DNA of 64,000 nucleotides from Burkholderiales bacterium (GCA_016196925.1 JACPWS010000011.1:18735-82734); one strand, 5' to 3'. Counted from the first letter of the stretch, positions 9,295 to 17,163 are shown. Program-made: numbers and translations. Notes: generated by a model from the letters alone, not told the origin.

Positions 9295-9507
9295 GCGCAG
9301 ACCAAAAAAACGCATCGCAGTAAGCATGCGGCTTTCCAGTCAAAATCGGGCTGGGAAGCCCGTATTTATTGTGTATACCGTTCAGCCTGCCGCAATCTGA
9401 AAGCCGTCATCCCAGCGCGCTTTAAGCTGCGATCCAGTGGCTTTCCTCAATCAACGGGCATGGCCATGACATTATTCTCATGGCGTTCGCCGTCCAGCTC
9501 AACATAA
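9295..9507. repeat. Direct repeat, copy 1 (about 213 bp, diverged)
   Basis: This stretch matches 12074-12286 in the same orientation at a constant offset of 2779 bp. Shared blocks include AAGCATGCGGCTTTCC, AAAATCGGGCTGGGAAGCC, GTCATCCCAGCG, GCTTTAAGCTG and GGCCATGACAT. By eye the copies agree at most positions with scattered substitutions, so they are not a recent duplication. The inner part (CCCAGCGCGCTTTAAGCTGCG) is palindromic and resembles a REP element. The right portion encodes, on the minus strand, the last residues of a GNAT protein. With copy 2 it brackets the lemA cluster. Confidence 0.85.
9447..9507 (-). pseudogene. Orphan 3' end of a GNAT acetyltransferase gene
   Basis: Read on the minus strand this piece ends YVELDGERHENNVMAMPVD and then TGA at 9447-9449. 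The intact GNAT protein at 12226-12747 ends YFVLDGERHENDVMARPTN. The match begins abruptly near 9507; no further acetyltransferase sequence follows. It is therefore a tail fragment of a paralogue, carried in copy 1 of the direct repeat. The differences are mostly conservative, which suggests that it diverged while both copies were intact or that it came from a related strain. Confidence 0.75.
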
Positions 9508-9529
9508 TCCGTTTATGCGGGCCGGCGCG

Positions 9530-9568
9530 CAAAAACAGGCCAGGGGCGCATGGGCAGGGCGCCCCTGG
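9530..9568 (-). terminator. Probable rho-independent terminator of the lemA operon
   Basis: A perfect 10-bp inverted repeat, CCAGGGGCGC (9540-9549) and GCGCCCCTGG (9559-9568), starts one base beyond the thioredoxin-like gene's stop codon. On the minus strand it is followed by CCTGTTTTTG, a short U-tract. Confidence 0.7.
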
Positions 9569-9569
9569 T

Positions 9570-10067
9570 TCATGTTTTCTTATTCGCCGCTTGTTGCAAC
9601 TCTTTAAAAATCCACTCTTCCAGCAAGTCTTGGCCTGCGGCGTTGGTTTTCTCGTCCGCCGCAATTAATTTGCCATCTTTGCCGAAGATTAAAATGCAAG
9701 GCGCCATGTAGATTTTCCACCGATAATCTCTGATGGCTTTGCTGTAGCCGTTATTGCCCGGGCTGATATGTACCTTGCGTATCGCCACATCGGGCCGCAC
9801 ACGAAGGAAGTCGGCAATATTCTGATCGAGTTGATGGCAGCCGGAACAATTTTCGTCGTGAAAATACACGACCGTCAACACACCGGGTTCGGCCAATTGT
9901 TTCGGCGTCGTGGGTAGTTGATCCGGATTGGCGTCGACGAAGCGGTTGCCGGTCTGGGCTTCGGTATAGCTGGTGACGGGAATCATCAAGATATCCAAAT
10001 CCGATTTTTTGATGGCTAAAAAACAGACGGCGAGGCCGAGTGCGATAAAGACCAATACGTGTTTCAT
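9570..10067 (-). CDS. Thioredoxin-fold protein with CSGC motif, membrane-anchored
   Basis: A 165-residue protein with an N-terminal hydrophobic segment (residues 4-18) that acts as signal anchor, placing the rest in the periplasm. After VLTVVYFHDENCSGCHQLDQ, the typical thioredoxin strand followed by a CxxC redox site, comes MAPCILIFGKDGKLI with the cis-proline-like MAP. I infer a periplasmic thiol-disulfide protein. Its ATG overlaps the stop of the TPM gene (ATGA at 10064-10067), indicating translational coupling in a lemA-TPM-thioredoxin operon. The pairing with lemA and TPM is the interesting part; the substrate is unknown. Confidence 0.75.
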   Translation of the reverse strand: MKHVLVFIALGLAVCFLAIKKSDLDILMIPVTSYTEAQTGNRFVDANPDQLPTTPKQLAEPGVLTVVYFHDENCSGCHQLDQNIADFLRVRPDVAIRKVHISPGNNGYSKAIRDYRWKIYMAPCILIFGKDGKLIAADEKTNAAGQDLLEEWIFKELQQAANKKT

Positions 10068-10768
10068 TTTGCTATTTTTTTAAGTTTGCGGCGATGCCAG
10101 AACAGGCCGGCCGCGTAAGCTATTCCGAAAAGTATCAGGATGCCGATCAACACCTGTTCTCGCGTCAGCGACATCGTCAGCCGCTCGTAGAAGCTCAGCA
10201 TAGGCGAAAAATACGCACCGGTCGCGTCGAGGTAATAGAAGAACGTGGGCGTACTGTCTTCACCTCTGGCGGCTTTGATCATCTCGTCAATTGCAGCCTC
10301 TATCGCTTCGGCGTGCTTTTCTTTTTCGAATAAGGGCAGGATGGTTCGGCGGACGATGCGGGCGATCTTGACGTCGGGCAGGGCGCCGGCGATGCCCGCA
10401 CCGGTAGATATCCAAAATTGACCGTCTTGCCTGACCAGGAACAGGACGCCATTTCCCTGCCCGTTATTGCCGATATCCCATTTGTTCCAGACCTGGATCG
10501 CATAATCCCGTGCCTCCAGTTGGCCGGTTGATGGCACCGACAGGAAGACGATTTGCGTACCGTTTTGATGCTCTAAAGATTGCAGCTTCTTCGTAATTTC
10601 CAGCGATTTTGAAAGCGTTAACACGCCGAGGTAGTCGTTGACTAACTGGTATTTATCGGGGATGGGGAAAGCGATTTTTGATAACACCACCTCGTTGTCT
10701 GACGAAAGGGCGGAAGCTCCCGTGCAAATTAACCAGAATGCCAGCCCCCAAAACAATCGGCCTATCAT
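10064..10768 (-). CDS. TPM-domain membrane protein
   Basis: A 234-residue protein: signal peptide (residues 1-21), then a TPM domain. The signature is visible in VNDYLGVLTLSKSLEITKKL, GTQIVFLSVPS, WDIGNNGQGNGVLFLVRQDG and ISTGAGIAGALPD. A C-terminal membrane helix (VLIGILILFGIAYAAGLFW) and a basic tail follow. TPM proteins are commonly encoded next to LemA, exactly as here, and are thought to act at the cell envelope; the biochemical role is not settled. Start and stop overlap both neighbours by four bases. Unlike many relatives it lacks a long glycine-rich tail after the last helix. Confidence 0.86.
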   Translation of the reverse strand: MIGRLFWGLAFWLICTGASALSSDNEVVLSKIAFPIPDKYQLVNDYLGVLTLSKSLEITKKLQSLEHQNGTQIVFLSVPSTGQLEARDYAIQVWNKWDIGNNGQGNGVLFLVRQDGQFWISTGAGIAGALPDVKIARIVRRTILPLFEKEKHAEAIEAAIDEMIKAARGEDSTPTFFYYLDATGAYFSPMLSFYERLTMSLTREQVLIGILILFGIAYAAGLFWHRRKLKKIAK

Positions 10769-11439
10769 TTCAATTCTATATTGGGGGAATGTTTGATCGC
10801 CGTTTCATTTTCTACCGCGAATTTTGGCCTGGCCTTGTAGCCCGCTTGCGCCGCAATCAAGTTGGTAGGGAAGCGGCGTATCGTGAAATTGTAATCAGCC
10901 ACGGCCTCAATATAGCGCTGACGCGAATAAGTGATACGGTTCTCCGTCCCTTCCAGCTGCACCATCAGATCGAGGTATAACTCGCTCGCCTTCAGTTCGG
11001 GGTAATTCTCCGCCACCATCAGCAAACGTGAAAGAGGAATGGATAATTGTCTTTGGGCCTGTAAAAACTGCTCCAGTGCGCGCGGGTCTTTGTTGTTTTC
11101 TATGGAGGTGGGAAGCGTCGCCAGTTTGTTTCTCGCCGCAGCGATTTCACCAAACAATGTCGTTTCGTGCGCGGCGTAAGACTTGACGACGCTCACCAGA
11201 TTCGGGACCAGATCGGCGCGGCGCGTGTATTGATTCAGTACGTGACTCCACTCGGCATCGACGCGCTCGTCGTTGGCCTGCAAAGTATTGTATTGACTGA
11301 TGGCGTACCAGGCGGAGAACGCAAGCCCAGCGAGTATGAAAACCAGTATGGCCGGCAGCCATTTGGCGCTAGCCGACTTTTGTTCACCAAACGCCGGTGC
11401 GGGCGCGGTTGCGGATTTTTGAGAAAAAAGATCAGTCAT
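10765..11439 (-). CDS. lemA: LemA family protein
   Basis: About 224 residues from MTDLFSQKS. One membrane helix (LPAILVFILAGLAFSAWYAI) is followed by the helical LemA domain with its usual motifs: VDAEWSHVLNQYTRRADLVP, NLVSVVKSYAAHE and, near the end, VADYNFTIRRFPTNLIA. LemA proteins are envelope proteins with an outward N-terminus; the function is poorly known. An in-frame ATG at 11508 would add 23 residues including a second hydrophobic run, so the start is uncertain. It is the first gene of the coupled lemA-TPM-thioredoxin operon, which lies inside a segment bracketed by two long direct repeats. Confidence 0.88.
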   Translation of the reverse strand: MTDLFSQKSATAPAPAFGEQKSASAKWLPAILVFILAGLAFSAWYAISQYNTLQANDERVDAEWSHVLNQYTRRADLVPNLVSVVKSYAAHETTLFGEIAAARNKLATLPTSIENNKDPRALEQFLQAQRQLSIPLSRLLMVAENYPELKASELYLDLMVQLEGTENRITYSRQRYIEAVADYNFTIRRFPTNLIAAQAGYKARPKFAVENETAIKHSPNIELK

Positions 11440-11699
11440 TTCGGTCTGGATGAGATTCGTCAATAGTAGAAAACCTGAGGCAAGAAAAAACAGTTGCGGC
11501 TGTCGCATGGCGCGTAACTGGGGCGTCCGCCTTTGTCGTTAAATGCCGGCGTGTTTCGTCCAATTGCAAGGCCTGTGGAAGTATCCACGACCTGTCATCG
11601 GTAGTCAAACGCCAACTAAGGCGCATAGTCGGCTGCGGTCATGCCAGTACACGGATTCGTGCTGTCAATGCGACCGATTCCGGACCTCGGCAACTATCC
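11440..11699. other. Non-coding stretch upstream of lemA
   Basis: About 260 bp between the preferred lemA start and the DUF2867 remnant. I find no convincing gene, RNA or repeat here. The lemA promoter must lie in it or just upstream. If lemA starts at 11508 the gap shrinks to 191 bp. Confidence 0.4.
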
Positions 11700-12080
11700 T
11701 TATTTATCTGCCGTCAAGCCGCAGCCGGTGCGGATACGGGAGAGTAGTGCCGGGGCGATCAGTTTATGTAGCGGCGTTACCGGGAGCATGTACGCTCGCC
11801 CCAGGAAATTGTGGACATGTACGACGGTGCTGACCGCAATCGACTGAACGCCGCTTGGGGTAGCGGGGTGGCGATAGACGGAAAGTACAACATCCAGATG
11901 TTGGTCGCTATCTCCGACCAGCAGCTCGTTATCGCTATTGGAAATGAGGGTGAACATACCGACCCGGTCGCCCGCCGTGTAAGCCGACTCTGGTTTTGCG
12001 CCGCTTATCTCGCCGAGTCCGCCGAGGTCTTTTAGCCCGACCAGCCGGACGGTGCTGTTCCGCAGCGCCACGAGCGCAGG
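11700..12080 (-). pseudogene. 5'-truncated DUF2867 gene
   Basis: The minus strand encodes a C-terminal DUF2867 domain: WPALVALRNSTVRLVGLK, then GDRVGMFTLISNSDNELLV, DSDQHLDVVLSVYR and VHNFLGRAYMLPVTPLHKL. Family members normally have 30-50 more residues before this point, with a conserved acidic start. Here the reading frame loses similarity at about 12080, just where the second direct-repeat copy begins (12074). A GTG at 12071 could still start a 123-residue product, so a shortened protein cannot be excluded, but the coincidence of breakpoint and repeat edge argues for truncation by rearrangement. Confidence 0.65.
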
Positions 12081-12286
12081 CCAAAAAACACACCGCGTTA
12101 AGCATGCGGCTTTCCGGCGAAAATCGGGCTGGGAAGCCTGTGCATATTGCGGATGTGGTTTAGCTAAGCCGCAATTTAAAAGTCGTCATCCCAGCGTGCT
12201 TTAAGCTGGGATCCAGCGGCTTTCCTCAATTCGTCGGCCTGGCCATGACATCGTTCTCATGGCGCTCACCATCCAGCACAAAATAA
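12074..12286. repeat. Direct repeat, copy 2 (about 213 bp)
   Basis: Partner of 9295-9507, offset 2779 bp. This copy is continuous with the intact GNAT gene on its right and abuts the truncated DUF2867 gene on its left. It contains the palindromic REP-like core GTCATCCCAGCGTGCTTTAAGCTGGGATCC at 12184-12213, written here only as its outline: CCCAGC and GCTGGG arms around GTGCTTTAA. The block between the two copies holds the lemA operon. Confidence 0.85.
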
Positions 12287-12747
12287 GCGGTGCCGCATTT
12301 GCTGTAGCCTTGCTTGCGGTAAAACGCAATGGCGCGCGCATTTTGGTTATTGGTCGTCAACCACAGCGCGCCGTTGCCGCAACGCTGGCGCGCAGCCTCG
12401 GCGCAGTCCTGCAGCAAGCGCGAACCCACGCCGCGGCCGGCGAAATGGGCTTGCACATACAGCGTCGCCAGCTCGGTCGCGGCCTGCGGCGCAGCGGCCT
12501 GCGGCGTGTCGAAGGCCAGTACTGCGTAGGCGATCAGATGCCGGTCCGATTCCGCGACCAGCAGCAGCTTATCCGGCGCGGCGATCAATTGCCGGAATTT
12601 TTCCGGCGTGAATTCTGTCAGCACATAGACGGAAATCGCATCGCGGATTCCTTCTTTGGCATAGGTGTGCAGCCAGACTTGCAGGGCCAGGGCGGCCAGG
12701 TTGTTGGCGTCTTTTGCTTGGGCGGGGCGGATCAGCATTTTTGGCAT
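12226..12747 (-). CDS. GNAT family N-acetyltransferase
   Basis: A 173-residue single-domain acetyltransferase. It begins MLIRPAQAKDANNLAALALQ, a standard GNAT first strand and helix; the acetyl-CoA loop is FAGRGVGSRLLQDCAE (Q/RxxGxG/A type, here GRGVGS) near residue 105; the final strands are NARAIAFYRKQGY and the closing GERHENDVMA. The substrate cannot be deduced. The last 60 bases are duplicated at 9447-9507. Nothing upstream suggests an operon. Confidence 0.9.
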   Translation of the reverse strand: MPKMLIRPAQAKDANNLAALALQVWLHTYAKEGIRDAISVYVLTEFTPEKFRQLIAAPDKLLLVAESDRHLIAYAVLAFDTPQAAAPQAATELATLYVQAHFAGRGVGSRLLQDCAEAARQRCGNGALWLTTNNQNARAIAFYRKQGYSKCGTAYFVLDGERHENDVMARPTN

Positions 12748-12840
12748 AGATTGGGTAGGGTTTGAATCGGTGCGCCAAATCCGCGAGTGTTCGCGGCGCT
12801 TAGCCGCTATTCCGCAAGACCCGGCACGGCCGGAGTGCCG

Positions 12841-13752
12841 TCAGGCCAACACCCGCCTTACCCCTTCACTCAGCCTCGCCCCAAACACGTTCACCAGCAA
12901 GCCGCCCATCACGATCGCGGCCCCGAGTATCTGGCGCGGCTGCAGGGCTTCGCCGAGCAAGATCCAGGCGGCGCTCAGGCCGACTACCGGCACCAGCAAG
13001 GTCAGCGGCGCCACCATGTGGGTCGGCAGGCTGGACAGCAGGCGGCCCCACAGGGTGTAGCCTATCAGGGTGGCGGCCACGGCCAGGTATACCACGGTCA
13101 GGATCGACGATAAGGACAGGTGCGTCAGGCTGTGGGTGATGGTAGCGGCGCCTTCGAAAACCAGCGACAGCAGCAAGAACGGGACGATGGGGATCAGCGC
13201 GCTCCAGGACACCAGGCTGAGCACGGCGGTCGGGCCTATCTTCTTGTTGATGACATTGCCGCTGGCCCAGGATAGCGCGGCGCACAGCGTCAGCGCAAAA
13301 CCCAGTACGGTGACCTGGCTGGCGGAATTGGCCAGGCTGGCGCTGCCCAGTAATAGCAGTCCGATGCTGGCGATCAGCATGCCGAGCAGATTGCTGGCGC
13401 GCAGCTGGTCGCCGAACACCAGGGCCGATAAGCCGACCGTGAAGAAAGCCTGCGCCTGCAGCACCAATGACGCCAGCCCGGCCGGCATGCCGACCGCCAT
13501 CGCGGAAAACAAAAACGCGAATTGGCCGAGACTGATGCTCAGCGCATACGCCAGCAGCAGCTTTAGCGGCACCTTGGGGCGCGGCAGAAACAGGATGGCC
13601 GGAAACGCCACCAGCATAAAACGCAGCGCGCCCAGCAAGAACGGCGGCACGCCTTTCAGTCCGATCTTGATCACCACGAAATTCATACCCCATAAAAAGA
13701 TCACGATCAGGGCGGTGGCGAGGTGGCGCGGGCTAAAGACTGGTTTCGACAT
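12841..13752 (-). CDS. EamA/DMT-family exporter
   Basis: A 303-residue protein with ten hydrophobic segments in two EamA repeats. The first repeat starts ALIVIFLWGMNFVVIKIGLK and ends with FGDQLRASNLLGMLIASIGLL; the second starts LCAALSWASGNVINKKIG and ends LGEALQPRQILGAAIVMGG. These are the repeat signatures of the drug/metabolite transporter superfamily, inner membrane. The overall sequence resembles EamA, the O-acetylserine/cysteine exporter, but the substrate is an inference. It is monocistronic, with about 150 bp free on the upstream side. Confidence 0.9.
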   Translation of the reverse strand: MSKPVFSPRHLATALIVIFLWGMNFVVIKIGLKGVPPFLLGALRFMLVAFPAILFLPRPKVPLKLLLAYALSISLGQFAFLFSAMAVGMPAGLASLVLQAQAFFTVGLSALVFGDQLRASNLLGMLIASIGLLLLGSASLANSASQVTVLGFALTLCAALSWASGNVINKKIGPTAVLSLVSWSALIPIVPFLLLSLVFEGAATITHSLTHLSLSSILTVVYLAVAATLIGYTLWGRLLSSLPTHMVAPLTLLVPVVGLSAAWILLGEALQPRQILGAAIVMGGLLVNVFGARLSEGVRRVLA

Positions 13753-13905
13753 AGAGGGGCGTGGGTAGCGATGTGGATAGCGTCAAGTTTTTTCCCGGGC
13801 GCGCAGGTGCTGGCCCCGGTGCATGAGTAATTGCCTGAAAGGATAGACAGCATAACAGCCGGCGCGGATCGCTGCAGGCGCTCCCATGAGCGCGGGCGCG
13901 CGGCG

Positions 13906-15120
13906 TTAATCGGATGCTGCACTGGACTGTGTCAGGAGCTGCCGCGGGGGAGGCAGTTGCGGCAAATCTTCATAACCGAACCAATACGGGATCGCACGCA
14001 AGTCGAGCAGCAAGCCGCCCTCGGCCGGCGCCTGACTCAGGCGCGCGATATCGGCCTCGCTCAGCGGCACGATTTTGGCTGCGTCGCGGCTGCGGCTGAA
14101 CACGCCGTGGCGCCATTGATAGACTTCGTCGACTTTCTCGGCATAAGTGTAGGAGTGGCGATGGTCGTTGTAATAGTCGCTGAAACGGCCGCGTCCCAGA
14201 TAAATGGCATTGGAGCCTTCGTAGCCGGTTTTTTGGGCGCTGAGGGGATCGGTGTTGCGCAGATAAACCCAGTCGCCCGGCACGAAATTGCCAGCGGCGA
14301 CGCCGGAATTGAGGCGCAATAGCTTGCCGGGGACATCGCGCGTGGCGGCGTCGAAATCGCTCTCGAAGTCCCACATCGCGGGCGGCTCGACCCCTACCAG
14401 AGGTTCGGCGTCGTGCAGCAGGCGGCTGCGTACCAGGGCGGTTTTGGGACTGTCTTTTCTGACGCGAACGTAGTAATCGAGCACCGCGTGCGCATACACG
14501 AGTTTGGCCGCCGTATAGCAGCCTATGCGGTAACGGTCTTGATGGAGGAAGGCGTCCAGCAAGGCGCGCCGCAAAGGCACCGTGGCCAGCGGTGTGCCTC
14601 TATCCCACATTTGTCGGTTCCAGTAGGCGAGCTCGCCGTCGGGCCAGACCCAGGATAATTCTTCGCTCCAGGCGACGATATTCTGGCGTAGCCCGACCTG
14701 CTCGCGCAAGGCGGCTACCGTGCAGGCCGCGCCATGCAAGCGGGTCAGACGGCCCGGCTGGAGCAGGGCCAGAAGGATTTCTTTTTTGGCTACCGTACGC
14801 ACGGCGCGGGTCTTGCCGTTTTTCAGCGGTAAGCGCAAGGATTCGTCGGGGATGCGGTATTGCCGCTGCAGCTCCAGGGTGCCGTCCGCCGCGCTATTCA
14901 GGGTGTAGCCGAGCGTGCCGTCGGCCGTGCCGGTCTGCGTCACCAGCTGCCGTTCTACGCCCAGTTCGCGCAGGTAAGCTGTCATCGCGCGCCGCAGCTG
15001 CAGGCTTTGCTGCGGGGCGCAAGCGAACACGATGCCGCCGGCGGCGCCGGCAGCGTCGCTGCTGACCGCGCACAGCAATGCCAGCACGAGAGGGGTGCTT
15101 GCATGGATCAGGTTCGGCAT
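13906..15120 (-). CDS. Secreted protein with a Tgl-like (protein-glutamine gamma-glutamyltransferase) domain
   Basis: A 404-residue protein with signal peptide (residues 1-26). I recognise no full-length family, but residues 140-340 line up with Bacillus spore transglutaminase Tgl. RIGCYTAAKLVYAHAVLDYY (198-217) parallels the Tgl active-site FECATA helix, placing Cys201 as nucleophile; VPGDWVYLRN (280-289) parallels GDCLYFKNP; and EGSNAIYLGRGRF (301-313) parallels GENVILLG. Candidate catalytic His are 320 and 322. The Glu of Tgl's GEN is Ser303 here. The residue pattern is from memory of Tgl, so the assignment is tentative. It is transcribed divergently from a membrane SagB-type oxidase, 144 bp away. 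Protein crosslinking or a papain-fold hydrolase are both possible. Confidence 0.55.
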   Translation of the reverse strand: MPNLIHASTPLVLALLCAVSSDAAGAAGGIVFACAPQQSLQLRRAMTAYLRELGVERQLVTQTGTADGTLGYTLNSAADGTLELQRQYRIPDESLRLPLKNGKTRAVRTVAKKEILLALLQPGRLTRLHGAACTVAALREQVGLRQNIVAWSEELSWVWPDGELAYWNRQMWDRGTPLATVPLRRALLDAFLHQDRYRIGCYTAAKLVYAHAVLDYYVRVRKDSPKTALVRSRLLHDAEPLVGVEPPAMWDFESDFDAATRDVPGKLLRLNSGVAAGNFVPGDWVYLRNTDPLSAQKTGYEGSNAIYLGRGRFSDYYNDHRHSYTYAEKVDEVYQWRHGVFSRSRDAAKIVPLSEADIARLSQAPAEGGLLLDLRAIPYWFGYEDLPQLPPPRQLLTQSSAASD

Positions 15121-15264
15121 GTCTGGCCCTGTGAAAACGTGAGCGTCTGCCGCTCCGGGGAAACGGAAGGGGCTGAAAGCATTTTAGGCGATGGCGCGCA
15201 TTTCTCCAGTCGCAAAAATGCGAACTAGAATACAACTACGCTGACTTTCCTGGCAGGCCACATC
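15121..15264. promoter_or_regulatory. Shared divergent promoter region of the Tgl-like and SagB-like genes
   Basis: 144 bp separate the two start codons, so both promoters must be here, back to back, which allows joint control. I see no strong sigma-70 boxes or dyads. GGCAGG at 15252-15257 may serve the GTG start at 15265. Confidence 0.35.
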
Positions 15265-17109
15265 GTGCCTAAGATACTCTGGGTGTTGTCGCCCCTGATG
15301 CTGTACGCCGCTTATCTGGCCTGGCAGACCTGGCGCGGCCGGGCGCCTTCGCGCCTGGGCTTGAATATACAAACCAGCCTGTTGTTAATCGCCTATCTGC
15401 TGGGCACCGCCAGCCTGGGCGTGTTCTGGGTCGCCAATCAGCAATTGCCGGTATTCGACTGGCATTATCTGTTCGGTTATTGCACCTTGCTGCTGGTGGC
15501 TATCCATCTGTTTTTCAACTTGCCCATGGTCTTGCAATGGTTGCGGCGCGGCCCGCAGCGCCGGACACCAGCCGGGTCGGGGGCGCTGACGCTGGGCAAG
15601 GCCCTGGGCCTGGTCGCCGTGCTGGCGGGCGTGTTCTGGCTCGGTACGCGCCATGGCGTCAATCAGCTGAGTTTCGTCTGGGGCGCCGGCGGCGACGCGG
15701 TGGCGGGGACGGCGGAGGCGGTGATACGCTATCACGAGTTTTCTTCCGAGTCGCGCGGCGGCGTATTCCGCCGCGCGCAAGGGGTGGAGTGGGGCGTGGC
15801 GCCGCCCGAATTCAAGCATTATCCGGCCGCGCCCGGCATCGCACTGGAAAAAGCCAATACGAATCAGCGCAGCCTGGGCGCGGCCCTGCGCGCGCCATGG
15901 CCGCGTAGCGAGCGGCTGAGTCTGGCTGAGCTCGGCGAACTGCTGCATCTGGCTTCCGGCGTCACCGCCAGGCGCGGCGGCAACAGCTACCGCGCCGCGC
16001 CGTCTTCCGGCGCCCTGTTTCCCAGCGAACTGTATCTGCTGGTGCGCAGCGTGCAAGGCTTGACGCCGGGGCTGTATCACTACGATCCCGAACGGCACAG
16101 GCTGGAGCTGATCGCCGTCGATGCCGCCAGCTCCGCCGGCTTTGGCGCGGCTGAGGATGCCGATGTGCTGGTCTTGCTGACGGCCGTGTTCCGCCGCACC
16201 GGCTACAAATACCGCGACCGCGCTTATCGTTACGCGGTGGCCGATGCCGGTCACTTGCTGGAAAACCTGCGTCTGGCGGCGCATGCGGCCGGCATGCGAG
16301 CGCGCCTGTTAAGCCGCTTCGACGAAGCGCAGGCGGCCAGTGCTTTGGGCGTCGATGGCGTACAAGAAGGCGTGCTGGCGATCATGGATTTGCGGCCGGC
16401 CGGCGGCGCGCCGGCCGCAGCGGCCCAGCCCGGCCTCTATCTGGCGCCGCCGGCGCCGCGCGCGGCAGACGCTCAGGCGCTGGGCGTGACCGGCATGGCG
16501 CAGCAAGCGACTTCCCTGCGCTTGCTGGCGCCGCCCGCCGGGAGCGGCGGCCTCGCCTTGCCGCCGCCGGCCGCGGCCGGCCAAAACTTGTATCGCACCA
16601 TCGTCAGTCGGCGCAGCCAGCGCCGCTATGCGGCCGCGAGCGTGCCGTTGGCGACGCTGGCGTCCATCCTGGCCGATCTGCGGCAGGCGCCGCAATTGTC
16701 GGAGGCGATTCAGGTCCATCTGGTGGTGAGCCGCGTCGCCGGCCTGGCGCCCGGCGTGTATCGCTATCTGGGCGACCATAGCCTGGCGCTGGTGCGCGCC
16801 GGCGAGTTTGCCGCCGCAGCGCAGTCGGCCGCCTTGTCGCAGGATGTGATAGGCGGGGCGGCCGTGGTGCTGGTGTTGGCGGCCGCGCGCCAGCCCATGC
16901 TGGCCGACGGTGCGCGCGGTTACCGCCACGCCTATCTGGAAGCCGGCATGGTGAGCGAACGCTGGTTGCTGGGCGCGGTCGCGCGCGGCTTGGCGGCATG
17001 CCCGGTAGGCGCGTTTTACGATGACGAAGCGGCGGTGCTGATAGGCGTGGACAGCAAGCGGCACTGGGTCTTGCATTTCGCGGCGCTGGGCTGGCCGGCC
17101 GGGAAATAG
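15265..17109 (+). CDS. Membrane protein with tandem SagB-type nitroreductase domains
   Basis: A 614-residue protein, GTG start. Residues 1-130 form four membrane helices; the third holds His67 and His81, fourteen apart on one helix, as in b-haem-binding helices. Positive charge sits in the loops at 23-30 and 93-100, so by the positive-inside rule both ends face the periplasm. Residues 196-395 are a SagB/ThcOx-type flavin domain: NQRSLGAALRAP, the hallmark SYRAAPSSGALFPSELYLLV (241-260) and GLYHYDPERHRLELI. Residues 435-614 are a second, more diverged copy (YRTIVSRRSQRRY, GLAPGVYRYL, HAYLEAGMVSERWLLGA, ACPVGAFYDDE). Each domain may form one half of an FMN site. No YcaO partner or precursor peptide is nearby. 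Its likely partner is the divergent Tgl-like gene. Confidence 0.7.
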   Translation: MPKILWVLSPLMLYAAYLAWQTWRGRAPSRLGLNIQTSLLLIAYLLGTASLGVFWVANQQLPVFDWHYLFGYCTLLLVAIHLFFNLPMVLQWLRRGPQRRTPAGSGALTLGKALGLVAVLAGVFWLGTRHGVNQLSFVWGAGGDAVAGTAEAVIRYHEFSSESRGGVFRRAQGVEWGVAPPEFKHYPAAPGIALEKANTNQRSLGAALRAPWPRSERLSLAELGELLHLASGVTARRGGNSYRAAPSSGALFPSELYLLVRSVQGLTPGLYHYDPERHRLELIAVDAASSAGFGAAEDADVLVLLTAVFRRTGYKYRDRAYRYAVADAGHLLENLRLAAHAAGMRARLLSRFDEAQAASALGVDGVQEGVLAIMDLRPAGGAPAAAAQPGLYLAPPAPRAADAQALGVTGMAQQATSLRLLAPPAGSGGLALPPPAAAGQNLYRTIVSRRSQRRYAAASVPLATLASILADLRQAPQLSEAIQVHLVVSRVAGLAPGVYRYLGDHSLALVRAGEFAAAAQSAALSQDVIGGAAVVLVLAAARQPMLADGARGYRHAYLEAGMVSERWLLGAVARGLAACPVGAFYDDEAAVLIGVDSKRHWVLHFAALGWPAGK

Positions 17110-17163
17110 GGCAGGCAGCACCGCGCTCGGCCGCTGAGCCCCACAATTGCCGTGTTTTTAGGC

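Noticed and set aside
9295..12286. Insertion sequence or transposon carrying lemA
   Set aside because: No transposase frame and no terminal inverted repeats; the bracketing repeats are direct, long and contain host gene sequence.
12226..12747. Toxin-antitoxin module made of the GNAT protein and a neighbour
   Set aside because: No RHH antitoxin gene is adjacent, and the neighbours are a DUF2867 remnant and an exporter.
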